From: Fen-999 sp964530115
GTDB taxonomy: Bacteria > Pseudomonadota > Gammaproteobacteria > Burkholderiales > Rhodocyclaceae
Reading direction: 5' to 3'
Length of the DNA stretch: 16,145 nt
Assembly: GCA_964530115.1 (NCBI GenBank)
Contig: CAZGYD010000154.1
Location: 1 to 16,145, forward strand
Shown here: positions 1 to 7,664 of the stretch, piece after piece
Layout of the letters: every line of letters begins with the position of its first letter
Numbering within the stretch: the stretch's first letter is position 1
Program-made: the position numbers and the translations under genes
The notes under the pieces: model-generated
The model's input: the letters and a program-made list of their open reading frames with translations, nothing else
What the model was told of the DNA's origin: nothing
Database searches by the model: none

Positions 1-309
1 CGGAAGGCGGGCTTCGGTCTGGACGCAGTAAAATTGAGGAAGTACTGGGCGACGGATGCGGCATTGGGCGTTGCCTTGCTTGCCTACCACCGGATGAGCT
101 TGTTACGGCAAGCGTGCCTGCGTAGCAGAATCCAGCATACCCTTTCCGCCCTTCTCGGTCTGGTGCTGGCCCTCGGCGGTGCGTGGCACCAGGACGCCAG
201 GCAGAACCGCCTGATGCTGTCCGTACCCCGCCGAAAACGCGCCTGGTTCGCCGGACTCTGTGCCAACGCTTCGGCTCCGCCTGTCATTCATGCTCTGCAG
301 AATCGCTAA
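1..309 (+). CDS. Transposase, C-terminal fragment (5' end outside window)
   Basis: The frame is open from base 1 to a TAA at 307-309, giving about 102 residues of a protein whose start lies upstream of the window. It contains a KLRKYWATDAALGVALLAYH-type helix followed by a basic stretch and RAWFAG. This resembles the tail of DDE transposases of the IS4/IS1380 kind, where a tryptophan-containing 'Y/FW' helix follows the last catalytic Glu. The catalytic residues themselves are not in the window, so the family is not settled. The same residues are recognisable in the degenerate right-hand copy (minus strand, 15778-16145), which supports a true element gene. An internal ATG at 34 exists but is unlikely to be a real start. 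The left copy shows no internal stop in this part. Confidence 0.7.
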   Translation, partial: RKAGFGLDAVKLRKYWATDAALGVALLAYHRMSLLRQACLRSRIQHTLSALLGLVLALGGAWHQDARQNRLMLSVPRRKRAWFAGLCANASAPPVIHALQNR

Positions 310-328
310 TGGACAATCTGGGATGAAT
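1..328 (+). mobile_element. Right end of an insertion sequence (left-hand copy, partial)
   Basis: This is the 3' part of an IS. It carries the C-terminus of a transposase, then 19 bases after its stop codon the element appears to end near 322-328. The boundary is inferred because the same sequence recurs in reverse complement from 15759: the two copies match through ATTCATCCCAGATTG and then diverge at 329 and 15758. The 5' part of the element lies outside the window, so the other terminal repeat and the target duplication cannot be seen. The exact end is ambiguous by six bases: either ATTCAT belongs to the IS end, or the IS end is CCCAGATTG and both insertions chose an ATTCAT site. Confidence 0.8.
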
Positions 329-796
329 GCACACACCCACCGGCCATTTCGCATTCTCGGCGTCCAGCAGATCGCCATCGGCGGCCTCTCGAAGGACAGG
401 CTGCGCACGCTTTGGGTCGACATGCTGGGGCTCGCCGTCACCGGCAACTTCGTCTCCGAGCGCGAAAATGTCGATGAGGACATCTGCGCGATCGGCCGCG
501 GCGCGCACAAGGTCGAGGTCGACCTGATGCAGCCGCTCGACCCCGAGAAGAAGCCCGCGGTGCATGCGACGCCCCTCAATCACGTCGGCCTCTGGGTCGA
601 CGACCTGCCCAAGGCCGTCGAATGGCTGACGGCGCAGGGCGTGCGCTTCGCCCCGGGGGGCATCCGCAAGGGCGCCGCGGGCTACGACATCTGCTTCCTG
701 CACCCGAAGGCCAGCGAGGAGTTCCCGATCGCCGGCGAGGGCGTGCTCATCGAACTCGTGCAGGCGCCGCCCGAGGTGATCCAGGCGCTGGGCTAA
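323..796 (+). CDS. VOC-family (glyoxalase/bleomycin-resistance fold) protein
   Basis: The product has 157 residues with the two beta-alpha-beta-beta-beta modules of the vicinal oxygen chelate fold. Module one starts with RILGVQQIAIGG (residues 10-21) and module two with NHVGLWVDDLPKAVEWL (86-102). Candidate metal ligands in the family positions are Q15/Q16, E65 (in VEVDLM), H87 and E144 (in VLIELVQ), as in glyoxalase I and methylmalonyl-CoA epimerase. The N-terminus looks intact, because homologues begin a few residues before the RPF-[RK]-[IV]-LG segment. The ATG at 323 was chosen for that reason. Another ATG at 327 is out of frame. The start lies at the very edge of the upstream IS, so the ribosome site (possibly GGACAA, 311-316) and any promoter must come from the element. 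The substrate is unknown; a lactoylglutathione lyase-like or acyl-CoA epimerase-like role is possible. Confidence 0.85.
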   Translation: MNAHTHRPFRILGVQQIAIGGLSKDRLRTLWVDMLGLAVTGNFVSERENVDEDICAIGRGAHKVEVDLMQPLDPEKKPAVHATPLNHVGLWVDDLPKAVEWLTAQGVRFAPGGIRKGAAGYDICFLHPKASEEFPIAGEGVLIELVQAPPEVIQALG

Positions 797-864
797 CGAA
801 ACGCTGAATCGAGTTGCCGCCTACCCCGCAGCGCTGCATTGCGCGGAACATGGCCAGCGTTTCG
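797..864. repeat. 10-base perfect inverted repeat just after the VOC stop codon
   Basis: CGAAACGCTG at 797-806 begins on the base after the TAA, and its exact complement CAGCGTTTCG lies at 855-864, with a 48-base interval. The interval includes the self-complementary CAGCGCTG (832-839). There is no T-tract, so this is not a classic intrinsic terminator. It may fold at the 3' end of the VOC transcript. Confidence 0.45.
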
Positions 865-1119
865 CCAGGTCTCGGTTCCTGCGCCAATCGCCATGTGCTC
901 CTTGCACTGCCTCCCGCTCGCGGCTTTCTTCAGCGTTTCCCCAACGGCAGTCGCCGATCATGCGACGGTGGCGCCAGCGGCACAACGGGATGCGATCACC
1001 CACCTTGGGGCGCCCGACACCCGGTACCGTCATCTTGCCGGACTGCACGTCCGGGCCCGCAAGCCGGCGGAAAAGACGTTCGTTTTCGTCATGCGGTTTC
1101 TCCCGAGCGATCAAGCGGG

Positions 1120-1144
1120 GGCGCGGCCTCGCGGCCGCGCCTTT
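1120..1144 (+). terminator. Strong GC hairpin, possible terminator between converging genes
   Basis: GGCGCGGCC (1120-1128) and GGCCGCGCC (1133-1141) form a perfect 9-bp stem with loop TCGC. On the plus strand it is followed by TTTCT, a weak tract that would serve the VOC transcript. On the minus strand the hairpin comes about 21 bases after the lipoprotein stop codon but lacks Ts. A bidirectional role is plausible. Confidence 0.5.
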
Positions 1145-1162
1145 CTCCCTGGGGCGGGTGAT

Positions 1163-3076
1163 TTACCAGCTCAACGTGCCATTCAAGGTGACGGTGCCAC
1201 TCGCAAACGCGGCGGGGGCCAGCGGCGTGTTGGTGAACGTCACCCGCCGGTTGGCGGTGTCGATCGTCACCCCTTTCTGATCCGAGGAGGTGAGCATCAC
1301 CGACCACTGTCCGTTGTTGTAATAGAGATGCACGAGATTGGCAGCCACGCTCAGCGAGAACATTTCATTCACTTCCCATTTGAGCGGCATGGTGCTGCTC
1401 GCGGGGAGGGTCGTCGGCGTGAACGTGGTCGGCACGGCACCGCCAAAGAAGGGCGCGGTCGAGGAGGCACCGCCGCCGAGCGTCACGGTTCCCCCGGCGC
1501 TGCCGCCACCACTGCTTCCGCTGGAGCTGCCACCGCCGGAACCGCCACTGCCCGCGGAACTGCCGCCGGTGCTGCCTTCCTTCGTCAGCACCATGACGAC
1601 GCTGCCCCAGGCGCTGCCGGTCGTGTCGTCGAAGCGCAAGGCGAGCGCGAGGTATTTCCCGTCCGCGTCGGCGAAGAAGCCCCGCGCATAGACGTAGTGC
1701 TGCGATCTGCCGTTGTCGCAGCGGCCGATCCGGTCGTTGCCGCTGACCGTAGCGTCCGTCGCACCGATGCTGATCTGCGATGACGACGGGCTGGCAGTGC
1801 CGCCGGTGGTCTGGATGGTGCAGACGATGCCTCCGAGCGGGAACTGGAGATCCAGGGCCACCTTCTTCGCGCCGAAGTCTACCGCGACGTTGCCGGAAAC
1901 TTCGCCGAGCCCCCCCAGGTTCGTCGTGTAATTGCTCCAGGTCATCTGTGTCTGCGCGGTGATCGCGTAGGCGGCCTGGCCGCTGCCGGGGATGGCGCTC
2001 GATGCCGTACCGACGGCGTAATGGAAGCCTCCATACAGCCTGAGCGTCAGCGCCGGCATGGTGAAGAAGGTGCCCGCCCAGGTGCCGTCGTGCCAGCGGC
2101 CGATGGTGACGACGCCGTTTCCCCAGAGGTCGGCGTTTTTCATCGTGCCGATGCTCGGTGACTCCTGCGGGTTGGTGTTCCAGGTGTAAGCGGTCAGTCC
2201 GCCGTTGACGGCATCGAAGGTGGCGGTGACGTCGTTGCGGCCGTCGATGCCGACCTGGTAGCCGCTGTAGGCGATGTGATAGCCGGACCCCGACGAAAGC
2301 ACCGGGGCGGTGTTGCTCCCGCCGCTGCCGCTCCCACCGGTTCCCCCGGCGCTGCTGCCACCGCCGCTGCTGCTTCCACCACTGCTTCCGGCGCCGGACC
2401 CGCTGGTGTGGTTCGCGTAAGCCGTGTTGAGCGCCGTGGCCAAGGTCTGCACCGCGTTGGCGAAATTCGCTGAATAGGCCGCCGCCAGCAGTTGGCCGTA
2501 ATCCATGCCGCTGCTGGCGAGCGCATCGGCCAGCGCTTCGAGGATGTCGTCCATGGTGTTGCCGGCCCTGGCCTGGAAGGAGTCGCGGATCGGATCGAGA
2601 CTCTGTAGGGCCGGCAGGTTGAGCGCGGTCTTGATGTTGCCGACGGCCGTGCCGACGGCCGTGGAAGTGATCGCCTGCCAGGCGCTCGGACCGAGGCCCG
2701 CGAACCAGTTCGCCGGATCGACGCCGACAAGGTTCGCGACCACGAGGTCGGTGAGCGGCGTGACATTGACGGTGCCGATCTCGTAGGCGAGCGAGTGGAG
2801 ATTCTGCCCGCCGCCGGCGCTAACCTGCACCGCACACGGCAGAGTGTGCCCCGAGAGCGTCACGCTCCACTGGCCGTCGCTGGCCGTGGTCGTCTGCAGA
2901 TCGCTGCCGCCCGCGCACTTGACGGTGATCGCGCCATTGGCGATCGGCGCCCCCGTCGCCGCCGTGCCGCTCAGACTGCCGGTCGTCCCGGCGCCCGTCT
3001 CATCGTCCCAGATCGAGCAGGCGTTCAACATGAGCGCCGTCGAGGCGATGGCAAATATCCTGGTTCCTTTCTTCAT
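1163..3076 (-). CDS. Modular secreted lipoprotein with two Ser/Gly-rich linkers
   Basis: The product has 637 residues. The start at 3076 was chosen over an in-frame ATG at 3178 because GAGGAAGGAAG directly precedes it and a lipoprotein signal follows: MKKGTRIF, a hydrophobic stretch, then lipobox LNAC with Cys20 as the predicted lipidated residue. The N-terminal module (about 32-222) begins like a carboxypeptidase-regulatory/Ig-like repeat (GTAATGAPIANGAITVKC) and continues into a helical part. A Ser/Gly linker (225-255) leads to a beta-rich module (about 256-500) with a segment near GNVAVDFGAKKVALDL (395-410). A second Ser/Gly linker (501-529) leads to a short C-terminal module (about 540-637). 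No catalytic motif is seen. It is probably anchored in the outer membrane or exported, with a binding or structural role; the function is not recognised. It is divergent from the sensor kinase, with 174 bases between starts. Confidence 0.85.
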   Translation of the reverse strand: MKKGTRIFAIASTALMLNACSIWDDETGAGTTGSLSGTAATGAPIANGAITVKCAGGSDLQTTTASDGQWSVTLSGHTLPCAVQVSAGGGQNLHSLAYEIGTVNVTPLTDLVVANLVGVDPANWFAGLGPSAWQAITSTAVGTAVGNIKTALNLPALQSLDPIRDSFQARAGNTMDDILEALADALASSGMDYGQLLAAAYSANFANAVQTLATALNTAYANHTSGSGAGSSGGSSSGGGSSAGGTGGSGSGGSNTAPVLSSGSGYHIAYSGYQVGIDGRNDVTATFDAVNGGLTAYTWNTNPQESPSIGTMKNADLWGNGVVTIGRWHDGTWAGTFFTMPALTLRLYGGFHYAVGTASSAIPGSGQAAYAITAQTQMTWSNYTTNLGGLGEVSGNVAVDFGAKKVALDLQFPLGGIVCTIQTTGGTASPSSSQISIGATDATVSGNDRIGRCDNGRSQHYVYARGFFADADGKYLALALRFDDTTGSAWGSVVMVLTKEGSTGGSSAGSGGSGGGSSSGSSGGGSAGGTVTLGGGASSTAPFFGGAVPTTFTPTTLPASSTMPLKWEVNEMFSLSVAANLVHLYYNNGQWSVMLTSSDQKGVTIDTANRRVTFTNTPLAPAAFASGTVTLNGTLSW

Positions 3077-3250
3077 CTTCCTTCCTCTCTGTATCTTGTT
3101 TGCGCACCTTTCCGTTCCAGTGCCCGACGGTTCACGGTTTTCCTTTTCACCCCGAGATCCAGGGATCGCCGTCATCACGCACTTGCGCTAAAAATCTATT
3201 TGATAGCCAATGCTGCTAACAATCCCGCGATCTCGGGGGAACCGACGTAA
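3077..3250. promoter_or_regulatory. Divergent intergenic region of lipoprotein and histidine kinase genes
   Basis: This 174-base gap must hold promoters for both genes unless they are read from further away. It contains an AT-rich island (about 3188-3222) in an otherwise GC-rich region, which is the likely site of the kinase promoter. I cannot assign -35 and -10 boxes with confidence: TTGCGC (3183-3188) and TGCTAACAA (3214-3222, extended -10-like) are only suggestive. The lipoprotein ribosome site is the purine-rich GAGGAAGGAAG read on the minus strand just before 3076. The kinase start has a GGGGGAA (3235-3241) about nine bases upstream. Confidence 0.4.
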
Positions 3251-5434
3251 ATGAAAAGTTTTTTCGCATCGGCGGAACGTCGTTCGTCATGGCCGGTTCT
3301 ACGCCTGCCGAGCTGGAGCGCATACGCGCTGATCGCCGTCATCGCCGCGCTGACTTTCGGCGCGGTCTCGCTGGCGGCGGCACCGCCGTATCTCGGCGTC
3401 CACCTTGCAGCTACCGATGCAGGTGACGAAGTCGTCGTGCAGCACGCGCCCGCGGGTGCGGGCATTCCCGAAGGTGCGCGCGTCTCGTTCGTGAAGGGTG
3501 GCGATGGGGAGCCGTTCGCGTTACGGGCTACCGACGTGATCGAAGATCCGGACCAGTTGCCGGGCTACCCGGAGATGGACGAATTCTTCGCCCGTCAGGC
3601 GCGCCTCTACGGAATTCTGCGAACGGGTGAGGTGGAACTGGGCTGGAAGACGGCCGACGGAGAAGAAGGTGTGTCGACACTGCGCACCGGCTCGCGGCCG
3701 CTGACAGACTTGCCGGCGGTCTTCTGGTTCCAGCTCGCGGTCGGTTTCGTCGGGCTGGCGATCTCGGTCTGGGTGTTCGTCCTGCGTCCGCGAGAGGCCG
3801 GCGCGCGCTGCTTCGTGCTGACCGGATTGAGCTTTCCACTGTCGACGACGAGCGCGGCCATCTACAGCGCTCGGGAACTCGCGCTGCCGGAAGAAGTGTT
3901 CCGGCTGCTCTCGCTTACCAATCATTTTGGTGCCACGGCATTCGGCATGGCCCTGGTCGCCCTGTTTGCGGTTTATCCGCAGCGGCTGATCCACACCCGG
4001 TGGCTGATCGTGCTCCCGGTGGTCTTCGTGCCGTGGTTTCTCGCCGATGCGCTGCGTCTGGCGCCGGATCTCAACTGGGGCGTGCGCATACCGCTCTTGA
4101 TCGAGCTGGGCCTGGCTGCCGGATTCGCCGCCTGGCAATGGCGCGCCAGCCGCGGTGAGCCGCTGGCGCGCGCGGCGCTGCGGTGGTTCGTCCTCTCCAC
4201 GCTGGTCGGATGCAGCCTGTTCATCCTCTTCGTACCGCTCTACAGCACGATCGGACTGTTGCCGCCCCTGTCGCAGGGCTATGCCTTCGGCTTCTTCCTG
4301 ACGATGTATCTCGGCATCGCGCTTGGCTTGCGGCGCTATCGTTTGTTCGACATCGATCGCTGGGCATTCCGCATCGCCGTCTGGATCGCCGGTGCTGCCG
4401 CGGTGATCGCGCTCGACGTTGCGCTGGTGCTCCTGGGGCTGCAACAGATGTTGTCGCTCGGCGTTGCCGTGCTGATCGCCGGTTGGCTTTACTTCCCGAT
4501 ACGCCAGTGGCTGTGGCAACGGATCGTCGGCCGGCACGAGGTGCGTCCGGAAATGCTGTTGCCGCAGCTCTCGGGATTCGCCTTCCTGCCCGATGCGTCC
4601 CGGCGCGAACGGCACTGGGACGAGGTGCTGCGCCGCGTCTTCGCTCCGCTCGAGATCGCGCCAGGGCCGTGGACGACGAGGCAGGCGAGGGTAGTCGAGG
4701 ACGGCCTGGCGCTGAGCCTGCCAGCGATCGAGGGACTTCAGCCGCGCACCTTACGCTTTGCCGATGTCGGTCGGCGGCTGTTCTCGACGAGCGACGCGCG
4801 TCTGGCCGACACCTTGTGTGATCTGGTCGGAAGGATCCTGAGCGGCCGTCTCGACCACGAACAGGTCGTGCGCAACGAGCGCCAGCGGCTCGCGCGCGAC
4901 CTCCATGACAACCTCGGCGCCCGGCTGCTGCGTCTGATCCATCATCTGCGCGGCTCGCCGGACGTCGAGCTGGCGCGCGAAGCAATGCGGGATTTGCGCG
5001 ATGCCATCGCCGCGATCGATGCCGCGCCGCAGCCGCTGTCCGAGGCGCTCGCCGACTGGCGGGCGGAGGCCGACGGCCGCTGTGCGGCCGCGCAGGTCGA
5101 ACTGCGTTGGCATCAGGCAGAGCTGCCGGAGCTGCTCCTGAATCCACGGCGCAAGGCGGCGCTCGGGGCGATGTTGCGCGAGGCCGTGACCAATGCGCTC
5201 AAGCATGCGCGTCCCAGTCTCCTGCAGGTGGACATCGGCGACGAGGCCGGCTGGCTGACACTGGCCGTCCAGAACGATGGTGCCGACGGTGGGCCGGCGA
5301 GCTGGAAAGAGGGCTACGGCCTGCGCAGCATCCGCGCTCGCCTGCATGACGCCAACGGCACGATGCAGACTGCCGGCGCAGACGGCATGGTGCGGCTGAC
5401 ATTGCGCGTACCCATGGAGAGACTGCAGGCATGA
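3251..5434 (+). CDS. Polytopic sensor histidine kinase, NarL-partner (HisKA_3) class, with PDZ-like sensor
   Basis: The protein has 727 residues. A first membrane segment (about 23-44) leads to an extracytoplasmic region (45-153) that looks PDZ-like (PYLGVHL...AGIPEGARVSFVKGGDGEPF). Several further hydrophobic spans follow between about 156 and 417. The cytoplasmic part holds the dimerisation/phosphoacceptor helix NERQRLARDLHDNLGARLLRLIHHL with His552 in the RDLHDN box. The ATP-binding domain has an N-box EAVTNALKHA (644-653, Asn648), an NDG G1 box (675-677) and GYGLRSIRARL (688-698). The plan recalls ComP-like kinases, but the signal is not deducible. Its stop overlaps the downstream regulator start by four bases (ATGA), so the pair is almost certainly co-translated. 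Confidence 0.9.
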   Translation: MKSFFASAERRSSWPVLRLPSWSAYALIAVIAALTFGAVSLAAAPPYLGVHLAATDAGDEVVVQHAPAGAGIPEGARVSFVKGGDGEPFALRATDVIEDPDQLPGYPEMDEFFARQARLYGILRTGEVELGWKTADGEEGVSTLRTGSRPLTDLPAVFWFQLAVGFVGLAISVWVFVLRPREAGARCFVLTGLSFPLSTTSAAIYSARELALPEEVFRLLSLTNHFGATAFGMALVALFAVYPQRLIHTRWLIVLPVVFVPWFLADALRLAPDLNWGVRIPLLIELGLAAGFAAWQWRASRGEPLARAALRWFVLSTLVGCSLFILFVPLYSTIGLLPPLSQGYAFGFFLTMYLGIALGLRRYRLFDIDRWAFRIAVWIAGAAAVIALDVALVLLGLQQMLSLGVAVLIAGWLYFPIRQWLWQRIVGRHEVRPEMLLPQLSGFAFLPDASRRERHWDEVLRRVFAPLEIAPGPWTTRQARVVEDGLALSLPAIEGLQPRTLRFADVGRRLFSTSDARLADTLCDLVGRILSGRLDHEQVVRNERQRLARDLHDNLGARLLRLIHHLRGSPDVELAREAMRDLRDAIAAIDAAPQPLSEALADWRAEADGRCAAAQVELRWHQAELPELLLNPRRKAALGAMLREAVTNALKHARPSLLQVDIGDEAGWLTLAVQNDGADGGPASWKEGYGLRSIRARLHDANGTMQTAGADGMVRLTLRVPMERLQA

Positions 5435-6063
5435 AGGCGCTGATCGTCGAGGACGTTCCCGAATCGCAAGACTTGCTGTGCGAAATCGCGACCGCCGCTT
5501 TTCCGGGCATCGTCTGCGTATGCGTGGCGGAAGTGCGGCCGGCGCTGGCGCTCTTGGGCACGCCGTTCCGGCTGGCGCTAGTCGATCTCTCGTTGCCGGA
5601 TGGAACGGGCCTTGATGTCTTGCGCCAGCTGGTGCCGCGCCAGCCGGAATGCACGGTCGTGGTGGCCACCATCCATGACGACGACGAGCACGTCTTCTCG
5701 GCCCTGCGTGCCGGCGCGCACGGCTATCTGCACAAGGACGAACCGCCTGATCGGCTCGTGGCGCAACTGCAAGGCATCCGCGAGGGACGGCCGCCGCTGT
5801 CGCCGGCCATCGCACGCCGTATCCTCGGCTATTTCCATCAGCCGCAGCCAGTACCGGCCGCAGAGCCGACCATCGATCTGACGCCGCGCGAGCGCGAAGT
5901 ACTCTCCCTGCTCGGCCGGGGGTTGAGCATCGCCGTGATCGCGCGCGAGCTGGCCATTTCGCCCTACACCGTCGGCGACCACGTCAAGAACATCTATCGG
6001 AAGCTCGACATCACCTCGCGCGCGGAAGCGGCGCTCCAGGCCAGGGATCTCGGGTTGTTGTGA
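5431..6063 (+). CDS. Two-component response regulator, NarL/LuxR family
   Basis: The product has 210 residues. The receiver domain (1-115) has the acidic pair Glu7/Asp8, phosphoacceptor Asp52 in LALVDLSLPDGTG, Thr80 and Lys102 (YLHKDE). After a Pro/Ala linker (about 136-147), a LuxR-type helix-turn-helix begins at LTPREREVLSLLGRG (150-164) and contains SPYTVGDHVKNIYRKL (177-192), the usual recognition-helix region. It is the cognate regulator of the upstream kinase, whose gene overlaps it by four bases. The targets are unknown; nearby candidates are the divergent lipoprotein gene and the cytochrome gene. Confidence 0.93.
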   Translation: MKALIVEDVPESQDLLCEIATAAFPGIVCVCVAEVRPALALLGTPFRLALVDLSLPDGTGLDVLRQLVPRQPECTVVVATIHDDDEHVFSALRAGAHGYLHKDEPPDRLVAQLQGIREGRPPLSPAIARRILGYFHQPQPVPAAEPTIDLTPREREVLSLLGRGLSIAVIARELAISPYTVGDHVKNIYRKLDITSRAEAALQARDLGLL

Positions 6064-6151
6064 TATGGGCGGTGCGCGGCGGTACGTTGCCCCTCTCGGT
6101 GTGCAACTCGCGTTGCCGGGCGATTCCCGGGGCGGCTGCGGCTTTCGGGCC

Positions 6152-6176
6152 GGCGTGTTACCGGGACTGAGTTTCG
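6152..6176 (+). repeat. Dispersed 25-base bipartite motif, copy 1 (intergenic)
   Basis: GGCGTGTTACC (6152-6162), spacer GGG, ACTGAGTTTCG (6166-6176). This copy lies in the 140-base gap between the converging response regulator and cytochrome genes. All 22 non-spacer bases match the copies at 7858-7882 (reverse) and 11675-11699. Like copy 3 it continues with AG. Each half contains a small hyphenated palindrome (GTgttAC and ACTgAGT) whose centres are 11 bases apart, about one helical turn. Confidence 0.85.
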
Positions 6177-6203
6177 AGCCCGGCCTCGCCGGCGGTCAAG
6201 AAT

Positions 6204-6839
6204 TCAATGCAGCGCCGACAGATAGTCGGCCACGGCCTGGATGTCGGCGTCCTTGAGCGCCGCCGTCATCGCCAGCATTTCCGGCTCGAGGCGGGTGCCG
6301 GTCCGGTTGCGGTAGGCGGTCAGCGCTTTCACGAGATAGACGTGCTGCTGTCCCGCGAGCCGCGGGAAGCGCTCGCCGCCCAGCGCCTGATCGCCGTGGC
6401 AGCGCGCACAGACGCGCCGATAGACGGCCTTGCCGGCCTCGGCCGGTGGCCCCGACTTCGCGGGCCTGACCTGTTGGCCGGCGTAGAAGACCACGAGATT
6501 GAGGCGCTCCGTTTCGCTGAGCAGGCGGATCGCCGGTTCCATCCATGGATCCTTGCGCTCGCCCGAGTGGAACTTGTTGATCTGGTTGAGCAGATACACC
6601 GCGTTCTGGCCGGCCAGGTTCGGCACTTCGCCCAGGGGGCTGTTGCCGTCGGCGCCGTGGCAGTTGGCGCAGAAGGTGGAGACTTTGCGGCCGGCGTCGG
6701 CAGCCGCGGCCCGGGCGGCGGGGCTTGCGAGCACCTGCGCGAGCTTCTCGGCGGACTGGGCCCATGCGACCGGGATGGCCAATAACAGGGCCGCTCCTGA
6801 CAGGAGGGCCCGCGTGCGACGACGATGGAGTCGATGCAT
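6204..6839 (-). CDS. Dihaem c-type cytochrome, cytochrome c4-like
   Basis: The product has 211 residues. The start at 6839 was chosen because AGGGA precedes it and a Sec signal follows (RRR, then a hydrophobic core, cleavage probably after AWA at 27). An upstream in-frame ATG at 6902 gives a non-signal extension. Two haem-binding motifs, CANCH (57-61) and CARCH (144-148), sit in repeated domains. Likely axial methionines are Met100 (DPWMEPA) and Met191 (EMLAMTAAL), in the positions used by cytochromes c4. It should work in the periplasm as an electron carrier to a terminal oxidase or reductase; no partner gene is present here. It follows mtgA on the same strand after 129 bases and may have its own promoter. 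Confidence 0.9.
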   Translation of the reverse strand: MHRLHRRRTRALLSGAALLLAIPVAWAQSAEKLAQVLASPAARAAAADAGRKVSTFCANCHGADGNSPLGEVPNLAGQNAVYLLNQINKFHSGERKDPWMEPAIRLLSETERLNLVVFYAGQQVRPAKSGPPAEAGKAVYRRVCARCHGDQALGGERFPRLAGQQHVYLVKALTAYRNRTGTRLEPEMLAMTAALKDADIQAVADYLSALH

Positions 6840-6912
6840 GCTTTTTCCCTGGATATCCTCGAACCTGTTGACGGGATATCGGCAATTCTTGTCGGAAATC
6901 AAGGAAATTACG

Positions 6913-6933
6913 CCGGAAAAACCGGGAGTCCGG
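6913..6933 (-). terminator. Weak candidate terminator after mtgA
   Basis: Read on the minus strand, CCGG-ACTC-CCGG is followed by five Ts (6921-6917), within the 129-base gap after the mtgA stop. The stem is only four base pairs, though the upstream sequence is GC-rich and could extend it. If real, it separates the envelope cluster from the cytochrome gene. Confidence 0.3.
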
Positions 6934-6968
6934 GCCGGAGCCGGCTTCCAGAGGGCCCGGTGCCCCGT

Positions 6969-7664
6969 TTACGGCACTTCCGAGCGGTGCATCCTGGCGA
7001 GGATGGCCTGGGTGCGCCGGTTCATGTAGTCGGACCAGGGATTCCGTTCGTAACGGCGCGGCGCCGGCAGCATGACCGCGAGCCGGGCGGCCTGCTCGGG
7101 CGAGAGGCTGGCGGCGCCGGTGCCGAAATAGCGCTGCGCCGCGGCCTCGGCGCCGAAGATGCCCTCCCCCCATTCGACGGAGTTGAGATAGACCTCGAGG
7201 ATGCGCCGCTTGTCCCACAGGAGCTCGAGCCAGACGGTGATGACTGCTTCCTGGGCCTTGCGCCAGGGCGTCTTGGCCGGCGAGAGGAACAGGTTCTTGG
7301 CGAGCTGTTGGGAAATCGTCGAGCCACCGGCGACGACCTTGCCCTTCTTCTGGTTCTTTTCCAGCGCCTTCTGCATGCCTTCCCAGTCGAAGCCCTCGTG
7401 ATCGACGAACTTGTCGTCCTCGGCGGCGATCACCGCGCGCTTGAGATGGACGGAGATGCGCCCGTAGTCGAGCCATTGGCGCCGGAGTTCGGCGCGGGGA
7501 TTCTTCTCGCGCAGTTCGGCGAGCCGCTGGCGCATGAAGGCGGTCGTGCCCGGATCAACGTACTTCCACCAGACCACCCAGCCGAGGTACCAGCCCTGCC
7601 AGACGACCAGCAGGACCAGCGACCAGAAGAGCAGGCGGCGCAGCCAGCGGGAGGCGGCCTTCAT
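6969..7664 (-). CDS. mtgA: Monofunctional peptidoglycan glycosyltransferase
   Basis: The product has 231 residues, the usual length for MtgA. It polymerises lipid II into glycan strands at the periplasmic face of the inner membrane and lacks a transpeptidase domain. An N-terminal membrane anchor (about 10-33) precedes the GT51 motifs: VIAAEDDKFVDHEGFD (78-93, catalytic Glu82), GGSTISQQLAKNLFL (113-127), RKAQEAVITVWLE (135-147) and KRRILEVYLNSVEWGEGIFG (152-171). The ATG overlaps the aroE stop as ATGA, so translation is coupled. It shares a cluster with uppP, which regenerates the lipid carrier that MtgA releases. Confidence 0.96.
   Translation of the reverse strand: MKAASRWLRRLLFWSLVLLVVWQGWYLGWVVWWKYVDPGTTAFMRQRLAELREKNPRAELRRQWLDYGRISVHLKRAVIAAEDDKFVDHEGFDWEGMQKALEKNQKKGKVVAGGSTISQQLAKNLFLSPAKTPWRKAQEAVITVWLELLWDKRRILEVYLNSVEWGEGIFGAEAAAQRYFGTGAASLSPEQAARLAVMLPAPRRYERNPWSDYMNRRTQAILARMHRSEVP

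Larger units (their letters stand above)
797..1162. other. 366-base gap without a convincing gene
   Basis: No frame here gives a recognisable protein. The minus strand has a short ATG frame with a good upstream GGGAGAAA (1092 down to 1030, 20 codons) that stops early. A longer minus-strand frame down to 821 reads as Arg/Trp-rich shadow sequence. Visible structure includes a perfect 10-base inverted repeat (CGAAACGCTG 797-806 and CAGCGTTTCG 855-864) and a strong GC hairpin at 1120-1141. CAGCGTTTC recurs at 931-939. The region may hold the decayed remains of a gene or the transcript ends of the two converging genes. Confidence 0.5.

Noticed and set aside
821..1114. A 97-codon minus-strand frame after the lipoprotein gene
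   Set aside because: Its start codon is not an ATG preceded by a ribosome site, and the sequence is Arg/Trp-rich without any recognisable motif. The better-placed ATG at 1092 stops after 20 codons.
1220..1240. GGCGTGTT in the lipoprotein gene as a fourth copy of the dispersed motif
   Set aside because: Only the first eight bases match; the TACC end and the ACTGAGTTTCG half are absent.
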